Shown here: positions 1 through 11,872 of the stretch, piece by piece | Layout: each line of letters starts with the position of its first letter | Numbering within the stretch: the stretch's first letter is position 1 | Source of the DNA: Linnemannia elongata | Taxonomy: Eukaryota > Mortierellomycota > Mortierellomycetes > Mortierellales > Mortierellaceae | Length of the DNA: 64,000 nucleotides | Direction: 5' to 3' | Assembly: GCA_036320915.1 (NCBI GenBank) | Contig: JAXBDG010000011.1 | Location: 1,262,501 to 1,326,500, forward strand | Notes under the pieces: generated by a model | Database searches by the model: none | The model's input: the letters and a program-made list of their open reading frames with translations, nothing else | Told to the model about the DNA's origin: nothing | Made by a program: the position numbers and the translations under genes

Positions 1-434
1 GGGTTGGTGATCGACAACCGTGAAGGGGACTTTTTCTATGCCGCGATTCTTAATAATAATAATAATAGTGTAGGACAAGTGAAAAAAGAAGAAAAAGAGA
101 AGGCGGAGAAAGGCCATTGAAGTCACTGCGAGTGCATAGGTGAAGCGGAGGTAAGAAGAAGGGTAGATGCTGGGGAGATAGTTAGAGTGGTGGTCATGAT
201 GGAGTGATGGTGACGGGTATTGAAGATAAAAATGATCGCCAGGACCGGCGCCCTAGTGGCCTGTCTGTCTGTCTGTCTTCCAGCACAACAAAAAAGAGGA
301 GTTGAGAAGAGGCGAAGTATTTTGATATGCCGTCTAGGGTACTCTTTCATTCTTTGATTCTTTCTTTGCACACTCATTCACACTCCTTGTCTATCCATGA
401 GCCGGGTTTACCTACCTGTTTAACCTTGTTTCTT

Positions 435-492
<58 letters not shown>

Positions 493-1158
493 CTCTTCCT
501 CTTCATACTACCATTGATTCATTTGTTTTTGATATTGTTTTTGTTTTCCTTTATCCTTCAGGGTGGTTCTTCTTCTTCTTCTTCCTTCCTTTCTTTTCTT
601 CTCCTTTCTCTCTTTTCTTCTGTTTTTTTTCTCTCCTTCATTTTCCTGTCCCATCCCACCTTCCCTCATCACCCACCCATTCTCTCCACTCTTTTGTTTG
701 TTTTTTCACACCTTCTCTTATTTCCCCACTCCCATCCTCACACACTCACTCACTCACTCTTACTCACACTCACACTCACACTCTCAGTAATCACTCTTCT
801 GTTGATTCACACTCTACCCATACCTTATCCCACCCCCCTTCACTCTCACTCCCCTCAAACATCGCCTAGTGCTCTCCTTAAACCACACCTCTCTGAGCAC
901 CATTCTTTTCTCTTCTTACTCCTGTGCTCATTCATAATCAACACGCACTCTCCCTCATTTGAATCAGAAACGCCACCATACCTCCTTCTCGGTCCCTATC
1001 TCAGTAAACCACTCTCTACTCACAATCCTTAAGCCTACAACCAACAACCTACAGCCGCAGGAGAATACAGCTCAAGAACTACTCTTCTCACCAACAACTA
1101 ACTAACCAACCAACCAAACGACCGCCTCACCGACAAGAACACGATAATCACAAGCGCC
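1..1158 (+). promoter_or_regulatory. Pyrimidine-rich promoter/5' leader of the Zn2Cys6 factor
   Basis: No supported coding sequence lies here. From about 350 to 1000 the plus strand is almost entirely C/T/A low complexity, including an uninterrupted (CT)26 run, and it leads into the start codon at 1159. Other genes in this window also have a pyrimidine-rich strand immediately upstream of their start, so I read this as promoter plus long 5' leader. Positions 1-320 are more mixed, with a (TAA) run near 50-65 and a (CTGT) run near 262-278. A divergent minus-strand gene could begin to the left, outside the window. No TATA box is evident. Confidence 0.55.
437..489. repeat. (CT)26 microsatellite
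   Basis: Uninterrupted CT dinucleotide run inside the pyrimidine-rich leader of the Zn2Cys6 factor gene. It is expected to be length-polymorphic. Confidence 0.95.
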
Positions 1159-3887
1159 ATGTCCAAGGACGAGCACAAAGAGCGCCAAAGGGTCACGAAA
1201 GGTAGGACGCCACTTCAAAAAGAACAACCAAATACAAAGTCGACCTTGGATCACTTCTGCCGTTCTGCACTCGCAGATCGAGTCCTGGGTGCAGTGATGC
1301 TTATTGTTCTGTTGCTCGTATCAACTATGTACATCCTTCCCCACACCCAGTATCTATCTGTGCAAATCGATCTCTTTTTCATCATTTTGCCTTTTGCCCT
1401 TTGCTTTTTGCCTCCTCTATCCATCCCTCGTCATAAGCGCAGCACGTAAAGAGGTACAAGGGCTAGGGCTTGCTTTCCTTTTGCACAAACAACAAAAACG
1501 CTAAAAGCAAAACACAAATCACAACAAATATGACCCATCTCAACGTCAACAACAACAACAAAAACGAGATCTTCGTCAATTGCTCGCTTGTTTTCCATTG
1601 TTGGAATAGATACATGAACGACTTTGCACTAACGCCCACCTTGCTCTCATATTGTGTTCTCTTTCTCCGATCGTTGACACATTCTCACACAACCACTTAC
1701 TAGCCTGCGACAACTGTAGAAAGTAAGCTGGATCTATGAAAAGAACTGGGTTATGTTGTTGTTATGATTGATTTGAATCGAATGGGTAGATTGGGTGCAA
1801 TGCAGCAAAACGTAAAGGTAGCTGAAAAGGAACATGGGAAAAGTGCGCGTCATTCTCAACTCTGTCCATCCTTCTTTTTCTTTTCTTCTTTCTGTTTCTT
1901 CTTGGACTGGATTCGACCTTCAAGGAAAAAGATAAAGTGTGGTAAGTTACCTCAACCGAAACATGGTCTCGCCTCCACGATGGCCATAAATCCCGGAGAA
2001 TCCGACTCTTTCCTAGTCGTTGTTTGTTCCTCTTTTGCTGGTCAACCAACCAAACCTGTTGTAAACCTCCACCTGACCAAGCACCGCCCTTCTTTTTTCA
2101 TTTTCCATCTAGATGCCAAAGGCGATGTCTGCTCAAGCTGTGAGCTTCTCGGAGTGCCATGTAAGTTACCTATTTGTCTGCTTGTCTGATCATGATTGTT
2201 TTATTATGGATTATCCTGCTACTGCTTTTTGCTGCATGCATGCAGGACAGCCTCAACCCAGAGGACCGTTCGAGTCTCGCTTTCTTTTTCAGAGTTGCGA
2301 CTGAACGAACCCCCTTTTGGACTAATCATATTGCTCTTTAACTTGCATTTCTCCCTCGTAACCATTATTAGGCCTCTACATGGATCCTACCAAGAAGAGA
2401 GGGCCACCCAAGGGTGCAGGCCGTAAGTGCTCAAGCTTTAGAGTGTCGATGGCATGTTTTCCCGCTCAGCGCTATTTTCGGGATTTTGACAGTCATGGCA
2501 TTTCATAACTAACATTGTACCACTTGAATGACCATAGGGTACATTAATGCAATCGAGGACCGGTTACATCGCATGGAGGCCATTGTAGGCGGATTGGTAC
2601 GCGAGGATGGTTCCTTCTCTCACCCCATGGACGATTCGAAGAACCACTCTGGACTGAATGGCCCGGCTGGCCTCCACACACCGCGCAACCGTAGCTCAAG
2701 AGACAGCTACAAGGATGCATCGGACATCTTTCAGCAGCTCCAGCAACGACAGCAGTTCGCTCAACACCCAAACAATCACAACCTAGACCATCAACACCAC
2801 CCTCCCCCACTTCACGATTATAACAACCCCATGCAGCAGCAACAACAACAACAACAACAGCAGCAACAGCAGCATATTCAATCTCAGCAACAATTCAGTC
2901 AGTCTCAGCAACAATTTCCCAATCGCGTGCTCGGCCTTCAACTGAGTCAAAGTCCCGACCTTGGATCCAGCTCTCTTCCGGATGGCATCCAGCAGGCTGG
3001 GGAACCAACTAGAACCAGCCCGCTTCATCGGGATCTGATCCGAGAAAACACATTCCATTCCTTCGATTCACCGTCACCCGTCCTCGGTTCAGACCGTTCC
3101 GTTGGAGACTTTGCAGAGTCTCCCGCAGTTGCCGACAATTTGCCTGTCCTAGGTCTCAGCACGCCACCGGTCCAGGAGGAAGTAGACGACATCGAGGAGG
3201 ATATGGGACACCTTTCTCTCGACCAACGAGGCTGCGAGCGCTATGTCGGCAAGTCCTCCCCCATGTTTTACTCTCGTCGACACTACGGCGGTATGCCGGC
3301 CGACAATTCCAAAGGAGATGAGAAGCCCGAGTCCAGAAAGTTCACCGAAAACCCCGACTTGCCCTCGCCTGAGGTCATGACCCATCTTCTCAACCTCCAC
3401 TTCACCTATGTCCACCCCTTTGCGCCCGTCTTTGTCTGGTCGAAGTTCCTCAAGCGACTTAAGGACCGTGATTATAGCCCTTCTTTCCTGTTCCTGCTCA
3501 ACAGTATCTTTGCTCTGGCCTCTCGCTATTCGGACGATATCTCCTTCAGAACCGACCCGGCTAAATCAGAGACGGTTGGAGTCCGCTTCGCTGAGAAGGC
3601 CAAGGAGATTCTGGATACTCTCTATGATTCACCAGACAGGAACTGCGTTGGCGCCCTGGTACTTCTTGCATTCCAGCAGATGGGTACAGGAAGTGGATAT
3701 CGAGCATGGATGTATGTTGGAATATCGATTCGAATGGCCCAGCATCTTGGACTCAATCGAGACTGCCTGAAACTTAACCCACATATGTCTGCGATCGACC
3801 GTGAGGAGCGAAACAGAATTTGGTGGACTTGTTTTATGGCCGATCGTATCATGTCAACCTCGTTTGGCCGCCCCCAGGTAAACACAG

Positions 3888-3918
<31 letters not shown>

Positions 3919-6083
3919 GATCAATGATCATGGTTTAGCAGGGCACTTATCTAAAATCCATAACATTTATGTCGCTAGGGTATTAATGAACACGACGTGG
4001 ACGCAACTTACCCGGAGGGCATCGATGAGGAGAACATTCAGCTGGAGTACAGGCTGGATGGCGCAACTTCAATGCTGACCGGCCCTTCGCCTCACTCGGA
4101 GCAGAACTTTGTTTTCATGGCCTCACTGATGAGGATCTTGGGAAGAGTTATGGTCAGCCTTTACAGCCCCCGCTCCAAGGCGTCATCTTTGTCGACAAGT
4201 TCTATGACCAATCCAGCCCCCTTGGAGCAGCTGGATAAAGAGCTGACTGATTGGCTTCTGACGTTGCCGCCCCACCTCCAATTTCGATCTGTGCAGCAGG
4301 AACCCGGAACGTTTGTCTGTACTTTGCACATGACCTTCTACGCAGTACTCATTCTGCTCCACCGACCCTACAGCCACCGATCATCTCACAAGACCTCCAA
4401 CGACCCTTCCATTTCATTGTCCATTTGCACTTCTGCGGCGAATAACACCATCGAGATGGCCAGCAACATGATGCGAGCAATGGATACGCAGCGCGGCGTT
4501 TCAAGACTCAAGGGCATGCTTCACAGCTCGGTTTTCATCTTTTTCACTGCAGGAATCGTCCACATCACCAACTGCACCAGCACAGATCCAGTGTTGGCTG
4601 CGTCAGCCAAACTCCGGACGATCGAGACTCTGAAGTGTCTGGCGATGGTGGAGGACGTCTGGATTACCGGGAGATGGTGTGCGAACAACATTGCTCAACT
4701 GTTGAAAGCGCGCAATATCGTGCTCCCCTGCTCGCCTGAAGGTATGCGGAGTTTGTGCTCGATTGGAAAGGTTGTGTACCGAGAATGTAGCAAAAAAAAA
4801 AGACTCTATTTCATCTATTTTACTAATCAACCTTCAATGCTGCCTTTCAACTATGAATAGCTTTCAAGAGTTTGCCATTGAGTAGTGTCGAGGATCTCAA
4901 GCAGAAAGTGACTGGTAGCCCTACGCAGACACAGGATATCTCGATGGCAGCATCCATTCCCAAGGAGCAATCGTTCGCATTCGATGTGAACCAAATTTTG
5001 GGATATTACCAGCGAAATGGAGCCAAGCACACTGAGCCAATGGGCCGCAACTCTCGTCATTTTTCACCGACGCCTTATTTCAGCTCCGCTGGCGGGCATC
5101 ATCAACCCCAGTCCCCGATGAAGTCTCACCCTGGGCTGACGCAGGGTCATGCCCCTTTACCGCGCCGACCCCGCCAGGGCAAGAACACATCACCGTCCCC
5201 CAGCGGATCATTTACATCGACGACAACCCCTCAGTCCTCCGCAGGAACCAGCACGACGCCTACGAGTGCTGTCTTCCCCACCATGGGCGGTCAGGTCATG
5301 ACTGCCGTCCCCTCCTCTGCCGCATCTGATACGTCTATCAATGGCAACACTGTTAGTGATCCTTTCGGAATTCCCGGATCGGCAACTACCACCGATAATG
5401 GGTTGCCTCCATCCCCTGCTGAGACGGACATGTCTTTCAGCTCCAGTCCATTTCAGAACCCCTTCTCTTCATCCCTGTGGGGTCTCCCTACGTCGATGGA
5501 CAGTGACGAGTGGATGTTGTACATGCAGAACGGTGGAGCCAGTGGCCAATCAGGAATGGACCTGAGCTCCGAGTCTGCAGGCAGCACAACGGGCCTCAAG
5601 GCTGCGAATGAGATGTTTGGACCCATCCCGGATCTTACCTCAAGCGCGTTTATGGACACCAACAACGTCAACATTAATATGGGTAACATGAACAACAGTA
5701 ACCTTGCGCAAAACAGCAAGTCGCACCCATTGTCACAGAGTTTGACTAGCAACGACCTAATGGGTGGTCCTGATCATGCAGGAGCGAGAACTTCGTCCGG
5801 TACTTCTGGCGCAGTCATGGCAGGTTCGATCTTAGCACCGATGTCGTTCTCTGGTGCGACATCATCATCAAACACAACCGTTACATCATCGATCCCTGCC
5901 GTGGTGCCTGGATATCAACAGCATTCGTACATGACGACGCCGGCGCAGCAGCAACCACAGCAGCAGCCACAACCGTCCGAGTTTGATTTTTTGCTAGGAG
6001 GCACTGGTGGTTTTGGGATGCAGCAACAGCAGCAACAGCAGCAGCAACAACAACTTCAGCTCTTGCAGCAACAACAGTTTTGA
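1159..6083 (+). CDS. Zn2Cys6 fungal transcription factor with Fungal_trans domain
   Basis: Eight exons: 1159-1201, 1704-1722, 1925-1941, 2113-2160, 2372-2422, 2538-3877, 3979-4741 and 4861-6083, giving 1167 aa. The first five exons join to a perfect binuclear cluster, C16-x2-C19-x6-C26-x6-C33-x2-C36-x6-C43, followed by the usual basic linker (KKRGPPKG) and a short predicted dimerisation helix (YINAIEDRLHRMEAIVGGL). Residues about 159-174 are a polyQ run. From about residue 331 (HLLNLHFTYVHPFAPVF) into the seventh exon the protein has the fungal-specific transcription-factor middle homology region, including a GRPQG motif split by the sixth intron. The C-terminal third is S/T/N/Q-rich and ends in polyQ, consistent with an activation domain. 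The family is nuclear and binds CGG-type elements; the target pathway cannot be read from sequence. Exons 2 and 3 are only 19 and 17 nt, but the cysteine spacing makes them hard to avoid. Confidence 0.9.
3891..3918. repeat. T28 homopolymer in intron
   Basis: A run of 28 T sits 13 nt after the donor of the sixth intron of the Zn2Cys6 factor. This is one of several long A/T runs inside introns in this window. Confidence 0.95.
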
Positions 6084-6148
6084 TAATTAGCGCAGAGTAG
6101 ACCTTTTTGTGTGTAATAATGTACATAAGATTGAAAACAAACAAGCTA

Positions 6149-7878
6149 CTAGTAACGGCCTCCTTTTGAAAAGTCTTGAAGGGCATCGACACCTGCAGCA
6201 TTTGGATCTGGCTCCCAGAATGCCTACGAATACCATCGGCTGTAGAGTTAGTTGATGAAGAGGTAGCGCAGCAAACAAGACATTGCAAAGGAAGAGGATG
6301 AGAAAAAACATACCAGCTCAGTGGAACCGCTGACCATCATGAGGTACTTGGGGTTGAAGGCGACGATATGGCTCGGAGTACCATGGGCCTTGAGGGTCTT
6401 GAAGGGCCGCAGTTCACCATTGCTCTGCAAAAGGTTGCCGGTACTTCCGTTTGTAGAATTACTGGCATTTCCTGAAGATCCATTCACCAGCCCCGCAGCC
6501 TGGTCCGCTATCGCTTTAGAGATATCCCAGACATAGATATCACCATCACGCGATCCCGAGACAACACACTTCCCGTCAGGAGTCCAACAAGCCTCACTCC
6601 CACTCGTAAACGGCTCATTTCCAAAAGTATTGGTGTTATGTCCGACAAGTTTGAACATAGTAACAGAAGGTGTGTAGGCGTCAACGATGTAATGCGCGTC
6701 CGATCCAGTGGTGACCAATAGGCTTTTTCCGTCCGAGCTGAATTCGATCTGGGTGGCGTAGATGCTTGTGTGTGAGATGCCCAAGGATTCGCCGATCATT
6801 GCTGTGACGAAGGGGCCTTGGTCGAAAGATTTGACGTCGTAGAGTCGGAGGGTTCCTCCTAATGCCACGGCGAAGACGAGGCCGCTGGGATCGAATGCCA
6901 CCACCGGCTGTCCCATCACCGACAATGCACCCTATGTCGTAACGTCAAATTTAAGTGAGATTTCTCAGTTAGATAGGGAAACAACTTCGAGGCCCAACGC
7001 CTTTTCTGGGTGATCGTATGTATGTCTCTTCACCTGGCAGTTGGGACTACGCAGATCCCACAACCGTACTGTATCCTGACTTCCTGCCAAGAACTGATCA
7101 TCCAACGGCGACATCTCCAAAGAAGTAACCCTATATGTGGTTGGAAAAGATTGTGCAAGTCTCGCCTCTATTAACAACATAGCTCGTCCAAGCCTGAGTT
7201 TGCACTGTCCTGCATTACATATTTCCAGTCTTAGATTCTGTACCTTTTCTCGTGTCCGCGAAAGTATCTGATGTATTTGTTGTCATGCAGCGAGAGATAC
7301 CGAAGTGTGTCTATCATGTATGGCAAGTAATGGGAAGGGTGATCAGTATCCTGCAAGAGTTGAAACGCTTCAATTACAAGTAGTATGCGTTATCGGTTTC
7401 TTATGCTTACCATCTTCCTTTGTAGATGCGTAGACGACGCTTGTGGACCGATGCGTGAACCGCGCCAGGTTGACTCCGTACTTTTTACTGAACAGTGTCT
7501 TCTCCAATCTACATTTGAACAAAGAAATGTTTAGACCAAATTAATATCCTGCAAGAAGCCAAACTGAAGATCCTATCCTTTTGCACAACAATAACGAAAG
7601 AAAAAAACATACTTTCCGGTATAACAGTCGTAGACGTGAAGACTCTCGTCGGCAGCGCTGGTGACGCATTTGGTACCAGTGTCGTCAAAGTGAATAGAGT
7701 TGATGGCCTGGGTGTTGTCCTTGAAGATCTTTGAGACCTTGAGTGATTCGAGTAATGCCGGTGTGAGGACTACTGGCGGTGGGGGTTGTGCGATTCCTTG
7801 CGGTTGTGATTGGGATGTGTTATTGGTGGTGGTGTGAAGTCCTCCTGCTGCTCCGTCTGGTCCGTGCGAGTGCGACAT
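6149..7878 (-). CDS. Swd2/WDR82-like WD40 protein (COMPASS and mRNA 3'-end processing)
   Basis: Minus-strand gene with six exons: 7613-7878, 7411-7508, 7244-7310, 7034-7130, 6314-6931 and 6149-6223, giving 406 aa. The WD40 propeller matches the Swd2/WDR82 family closely. After a P/Q-rich N-terminal extension of about 40 residues come the first blades, then [39 protein letters not shown] and [12 protein letters not shown], and a C-terminal AFW motif provided by the 25-codon last exon. Family members are subunits of the Set1/COMPASS H3K4 methyltransferase and of the cleavage/polyadenylation-linked phosphatase module in the nucleus. At 406 aa it is longer than human WDR82 (about 313), because of the N-terminal extension and an S/N/G-rich insertion encoded around 6410-6500. 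It is convergent with the upstream transcription factor (65 bp between stops) and divergent from importin-alpha. Confidence 0.9.
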
Positions 7879-8344
7879 GGTTCTGGTTGTTGTGTTTGTC
7901 TCGTAGAGTAATGAACGAAGGATGGGGAATCATAAAAAAAAACCCCCTCAAAGCACAGTAGGTCGCGTTCGTGTCGATTCATCACGTGGAGTGACTGTGC
8001 AAGTGACTGGCATCTTTCCGCCTTCTGTTCTCTATGCTTGAATGGGGGGATGTGGAGCAGAAGAGTGACTTTGTCCTCCTTCCTGCCCCTTTCCTTTCCT
8101 AAACGACTTTTTCCCACATTGCATATCATTGAACAGGAATACACCCTATAAAACACATACGCACACACACCACCCAAACAAGTACACAATAGCATCGACA
8201 GCAGCATTATCACCGTAGCAGAGGAACGACCGACAAAAAGGAAAACCTCTTACGCACCCCAACCTCCTCTCTTTTTGCTCTCTCTCTCACTCTCACTCTC
8301 TCTCTCTCTCAGCAAACTCGGCAAAAAAAAAAAAAAAAAACGCC
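7879..8344. promoter_or_regulatory. Divergent promoter between Swd2-like gene and importin-alpha
   Basis: The 466 bp between two divergent start codons. On the plus strand there is a TATA-like element at 8147-8153, then a (CA)-rich and a (CT)-rich leader (about 8270-8312), then an A-run of about 18 nt (8323-8340), ending four bases before the importin-alpha ATG. The start context is GCCATGG. Confidence 0.6.
8147..8153 (+). promoter_or_regulatory. TATA box, importin-alpha promoter
   Basis: TATAAAA about 190 bp upstream of the importin-alpha start, followed by a pyrimidine-rich leader. The same order (TATA, then CT-rich leader, then ATG) is seen at the G6PD gene. Confidence 0.5.
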
Positions 8345-11300
8345 ATGGAGAAACGCACGACTCGTTCCAGCTCCCGCCTCGCCGCGGCAGCAGCCAACAA
8401 GGGTAACAACAACAACAACAACCCCGAGCACAATGAAAAGAACGACGAAGGAACCAATGACACCGCTCCCGGAGTAGCAGAGGGTATCGAAGGCATCGAA
8501 AGCGCGATCGCTGCGGGTGATCAAAAGCGCAAGTCGCAATACAAGGCGAACGCCATGCCCAAGACGGCCAAGGAGGCAGCCAACAAGCGTGTCAAGGAGG
8601 ATGCCCAGCTCCGTAAGCAGCGTCGAGATGAGCTGGTGAGCGCCAAGCGGTTCAAGCGGTTCAAGGATCAGCCCGAAACTGGTGGAGGTAAGCGCATCTT
8701 TGCTGAGGAGTGCTGTGTCGGTGTTGCCCTCTTGGCTTGCTGATACGTGTGATGCAGTTCACCCTTGTTGTTGTTCTCCCCTACCTTTGCTGTTGCTTTA
8801 CAACAAAAAGAGTCGCCAGAGTGAACCCTCGCCCGTCTGTCGAAGATGTGTTGTGTCGTCCCCATTCGCCTGTCGTCGTGTGCTACTCCTCCCCTCTCTC
8901 ACTGTGTGTGCGCGCGCAAATTGCCTCACGAACCGTTTTTTTGCTCACTCTCACCCACTCCTGCCCAAAGCGAGAGGCCCGTTCGTTATTTTCTCCACCC
9001 ATTATTGTTCGTGGTGTATCAACAAAGCAACTTGAACCTCCTATCCTCTACTGCCTTTTCGCCCTCCTTTGTCCATGGCTTGATGCTCTCGTGCATCCTC
9101 TTTCATCCTTGATTTCTCTCCATCGCTGTTGATTCACTTGCCCTCCCCTACTTCTCACGCCCTCTTTCAACACCGTTTATATAAAAAAAGAAACAAAAAA
9201 AATCCACGAGAGAGAGAGAAGAAAAAACTTGAAAATGGGTGCAAGTTGTGAAACTGACAGAACCACCACTTGCGCTGTTTCTCGTTCTCTTTGTCTCTTT
9301 TCTTTTTTTGTAACGGGTCCTGTTGTTAGACGAAGAGGTCGAGCTGGGGAAGGATCAACTCGATAGCGTCCAGGCGCTACTGAAGGTAAACAAATCACTC
9401 ACATCCTCCTCTCCTCGCCCTCCTTTTAGTCTTGCATCCTCTCCTTTTCTTTTGTAACTGTTGAACACACGCCTCACATTCATATACACTTGCACACGTA
9501 CTGGCCATGTCCTTGAAAGATTCAAATGATTGGCGCGCACCGGCCTCTTTTTTTTTCTTTCTTCCTTCGCGCATATATTGGAACCACCTGCCCGTGTGTT
9601 GAGTCTCACCTAACTGACGCATCATTATCATCCGAATTCAAATTTCAACGATAGAGTGAGAAGACGACCGAGAAAGTCGAGGCACTCAAGACTGTCAGCG
9701 AGTATCTAACAAACTACAGCGAATCCCGTGCCCTCCAGACCTTGGTCTCAAGCAAGGACTTTGTTGCCATCCTCGAGGTTAGTACAGTATCCTACAACCT
9801 GTGTCCACTCCACTCCTCCTTACTTGTGACCTGCTTTGCTTGCATGGTTTATTCATGCACTGCTTTGAAATCCATTTCCATAGTACCCTTCCTGACACCT
9901 CCTTTTTTTTTTTTTCTCTCTCTCTCTTTCTTTCGTTTGGCTTTCTTTAGGGTTTGTTGACGGGGTCAGATGCAGAGGAGCAATTGTTGGCGGCATCGAT
10001 CGTGACCAACATGGCAGCGGGTGGATCCTCTGAACTGTGTGAGGCTGCTCTGAACACGGCTCCTCACCTGATCCAGTTCTTGGAGAGCCAGAATTTGGCT
10101 CTTGTTGACCAGTCTGCGTGGGCCTTGGGCAACATTGCTGCTGATGGTCCCAAGTTCCGAGACCGCCTCAAGGACAACGGCGTCCTTCCACCTCTCATCA
10201 AGCTCTTGGACTCAAAGGTACCTCCTTACTTGCAAGCTTGCTCGGAATTATGTGTATTGAGACAGGCTTGGAAGTAAACTGACTATTTGATTTCTTTATT
10301 TTGATACTGATAGGATTTGAACTTGGTGCAGACGGCTTGCTTTGCATTGTCGAACCTGGCCCGTGGAGAGGGCGCACAACAGGAGGCTCTGGTCAAAGCT
10401 GGACTCGTCAAGCCATTGCTTCACCACCTCCGGGTCGACACTGTAAGTGTACCATTCCAAAATCAGTTCTGTTGCCATTCCCACTCCCAGTGCAACACCG
10501 CAACCAACTGACTGAGGATGCTCTATTTCTATTACTCTTCTGTAAATAGGAACCGGCAGTGATTTCGGAGGCGGCGTGGGTGGTAGTGTATTTGACATCG
10601 GGTCCCGAAAATGTGAGCACACAGCTGTTGGAACACCGTCTGATCCCATTGTTGGTGGCACCCTTGAAGGATTTCTTGGACCAGAAGGCTCTCGCGATCC
10701 CCTTGGTTCGTGCGCTCGGCAACATCGCCAGTGGGCCTGACAACAATACCTCGGCTTTGATTAACGAACTGGGCTTCCTCCCAGCCATGCTCCAGTTCAT
10801 TCAGTCTGACTGCAGGTAAGCTTTTTTTTCTTTTGAGGTTTTGTCTCCTTAGTCATATCTTGTTGTTTGCTTCATTGACTTGAGTACTGACGTGTTTGTC
10901 GTTTGGACATTCGTTCATGTAGACCGGTCAAGAAGGAAAGTCTGTGGTTAATGTCGAATATCACTGCAGACCACACTGGCAAAGACTTGATCAAGGTGAT
11001 CGACGCTGGATTCATTCCCGTCCTCTCCCAGATCGCCACCCACCAGAACTTTGACATCCGCAAAGAGGTACCCTAGTCTTCTCTTTATGGTTCCTGTAAT
11101 ACAAAAGGCTATTTTGACTCGATGACTAACACATTATGCTTCTATTTTCTATCAAACATGAAAATAATAGGCGGCGTACAGTCTTATTAACCTGGCATCA
11201 CATGGTCCAGACTACGCAAAGGCCCTCCCACATCGAGAGCTTCTCCCAGGTTTCCTGGACTTTATGCGCACAAAGGACCACGAACTCATCTCCCTGGGAC

Positions 11301-11626
11301 TGCGTTACGTTCAACTCTTGCTTAACTCGGGCATCCAAGATGCGCCCGCGCTGCTCTCGGAAATGAACGGCGTCGATGCTCTTGAGGAAGTTATCCTCTC
11401 AGACGACAGGGACCAGCACCGTCTGGCCTCGCTGTTGATGGACACTTACTTCGGAGAGAACAATCATGGCTCCCGTGTCCCAACCCCAATCCCCGGTACT
11501 CCTGACCCTTCGGGTCATAGTACTAATGGTGGGAGCAATTTGAACCCTTCGTCTTTGGGCTCATCGGTGGATCCAAGCAACTTGCCTCCTCAATACCTGA
11601 AGCGTGCCAGCATGTCTGCCATCTAA
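8345..11626 (+). CDS. Importin-alpha (karyopherin alpha, Srp1/KAP60 family)
   Basis: Eight exons: 8345-8687, 9330-9385, 9655-9777, 9951-10217, 10314-10442, 10550-10815, 10923-11067 and 11171-11626, giving 594 aa. Residues about 65-105 form a basic importin-beta-binding domain (core KRVKEDAQLRKQRRDELVSA). This is followed by tandem armadillo repeats with typical W..N/ALGNIA signatures, such as QSAWALGNIAADGPKFRD, LSNLARGEG and VRALGNIASGPDN, which line the NLS-binding groove. The cytosolic adaptor binds classical NLS cargo and hands it to importin-beta. The protein is somewhat longer than the usual 530-550 aa, because of an A/N/E-rich segment before the IBB and a low-complexity S/N/P-rich tail of about 50 residues. 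The second intron-exon block (a 642 nt intron, then a 56 nt exon) is supported by frame. An AATAAA-type signal lies near 11811. Confidence 0.94.
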
Positions 11627-11872
11627 GCTAAAGACCACTTTGCTCCCTCATGCTTTCTCCTATTTGCTCATTCCCATGGTGTCCCCCATTCACTCACTCC
11701 TTTGACTTTTGTTTGCAACACTACTCAGAAAAAAAAAAAAACAATACCAAACCATAACAGAAAAAAACAATCAATGCCTCTTTGCTGTACATAGCTTTCC
11801 TCTCCACCTGAATAAAAAATGACTTTTAGTGCAAAAAGGTTTATTACTACAAGTGCGAAGGTAAAAAGGAGC

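Noticed and set aside
327..1032. Long plus-strand open frames of 172-180 codons
   Set aside because: Composition is almost only S, L, F, H, P and T from a CT-rich tract; two frames are open at once and there is no domain. This is leader sequence.
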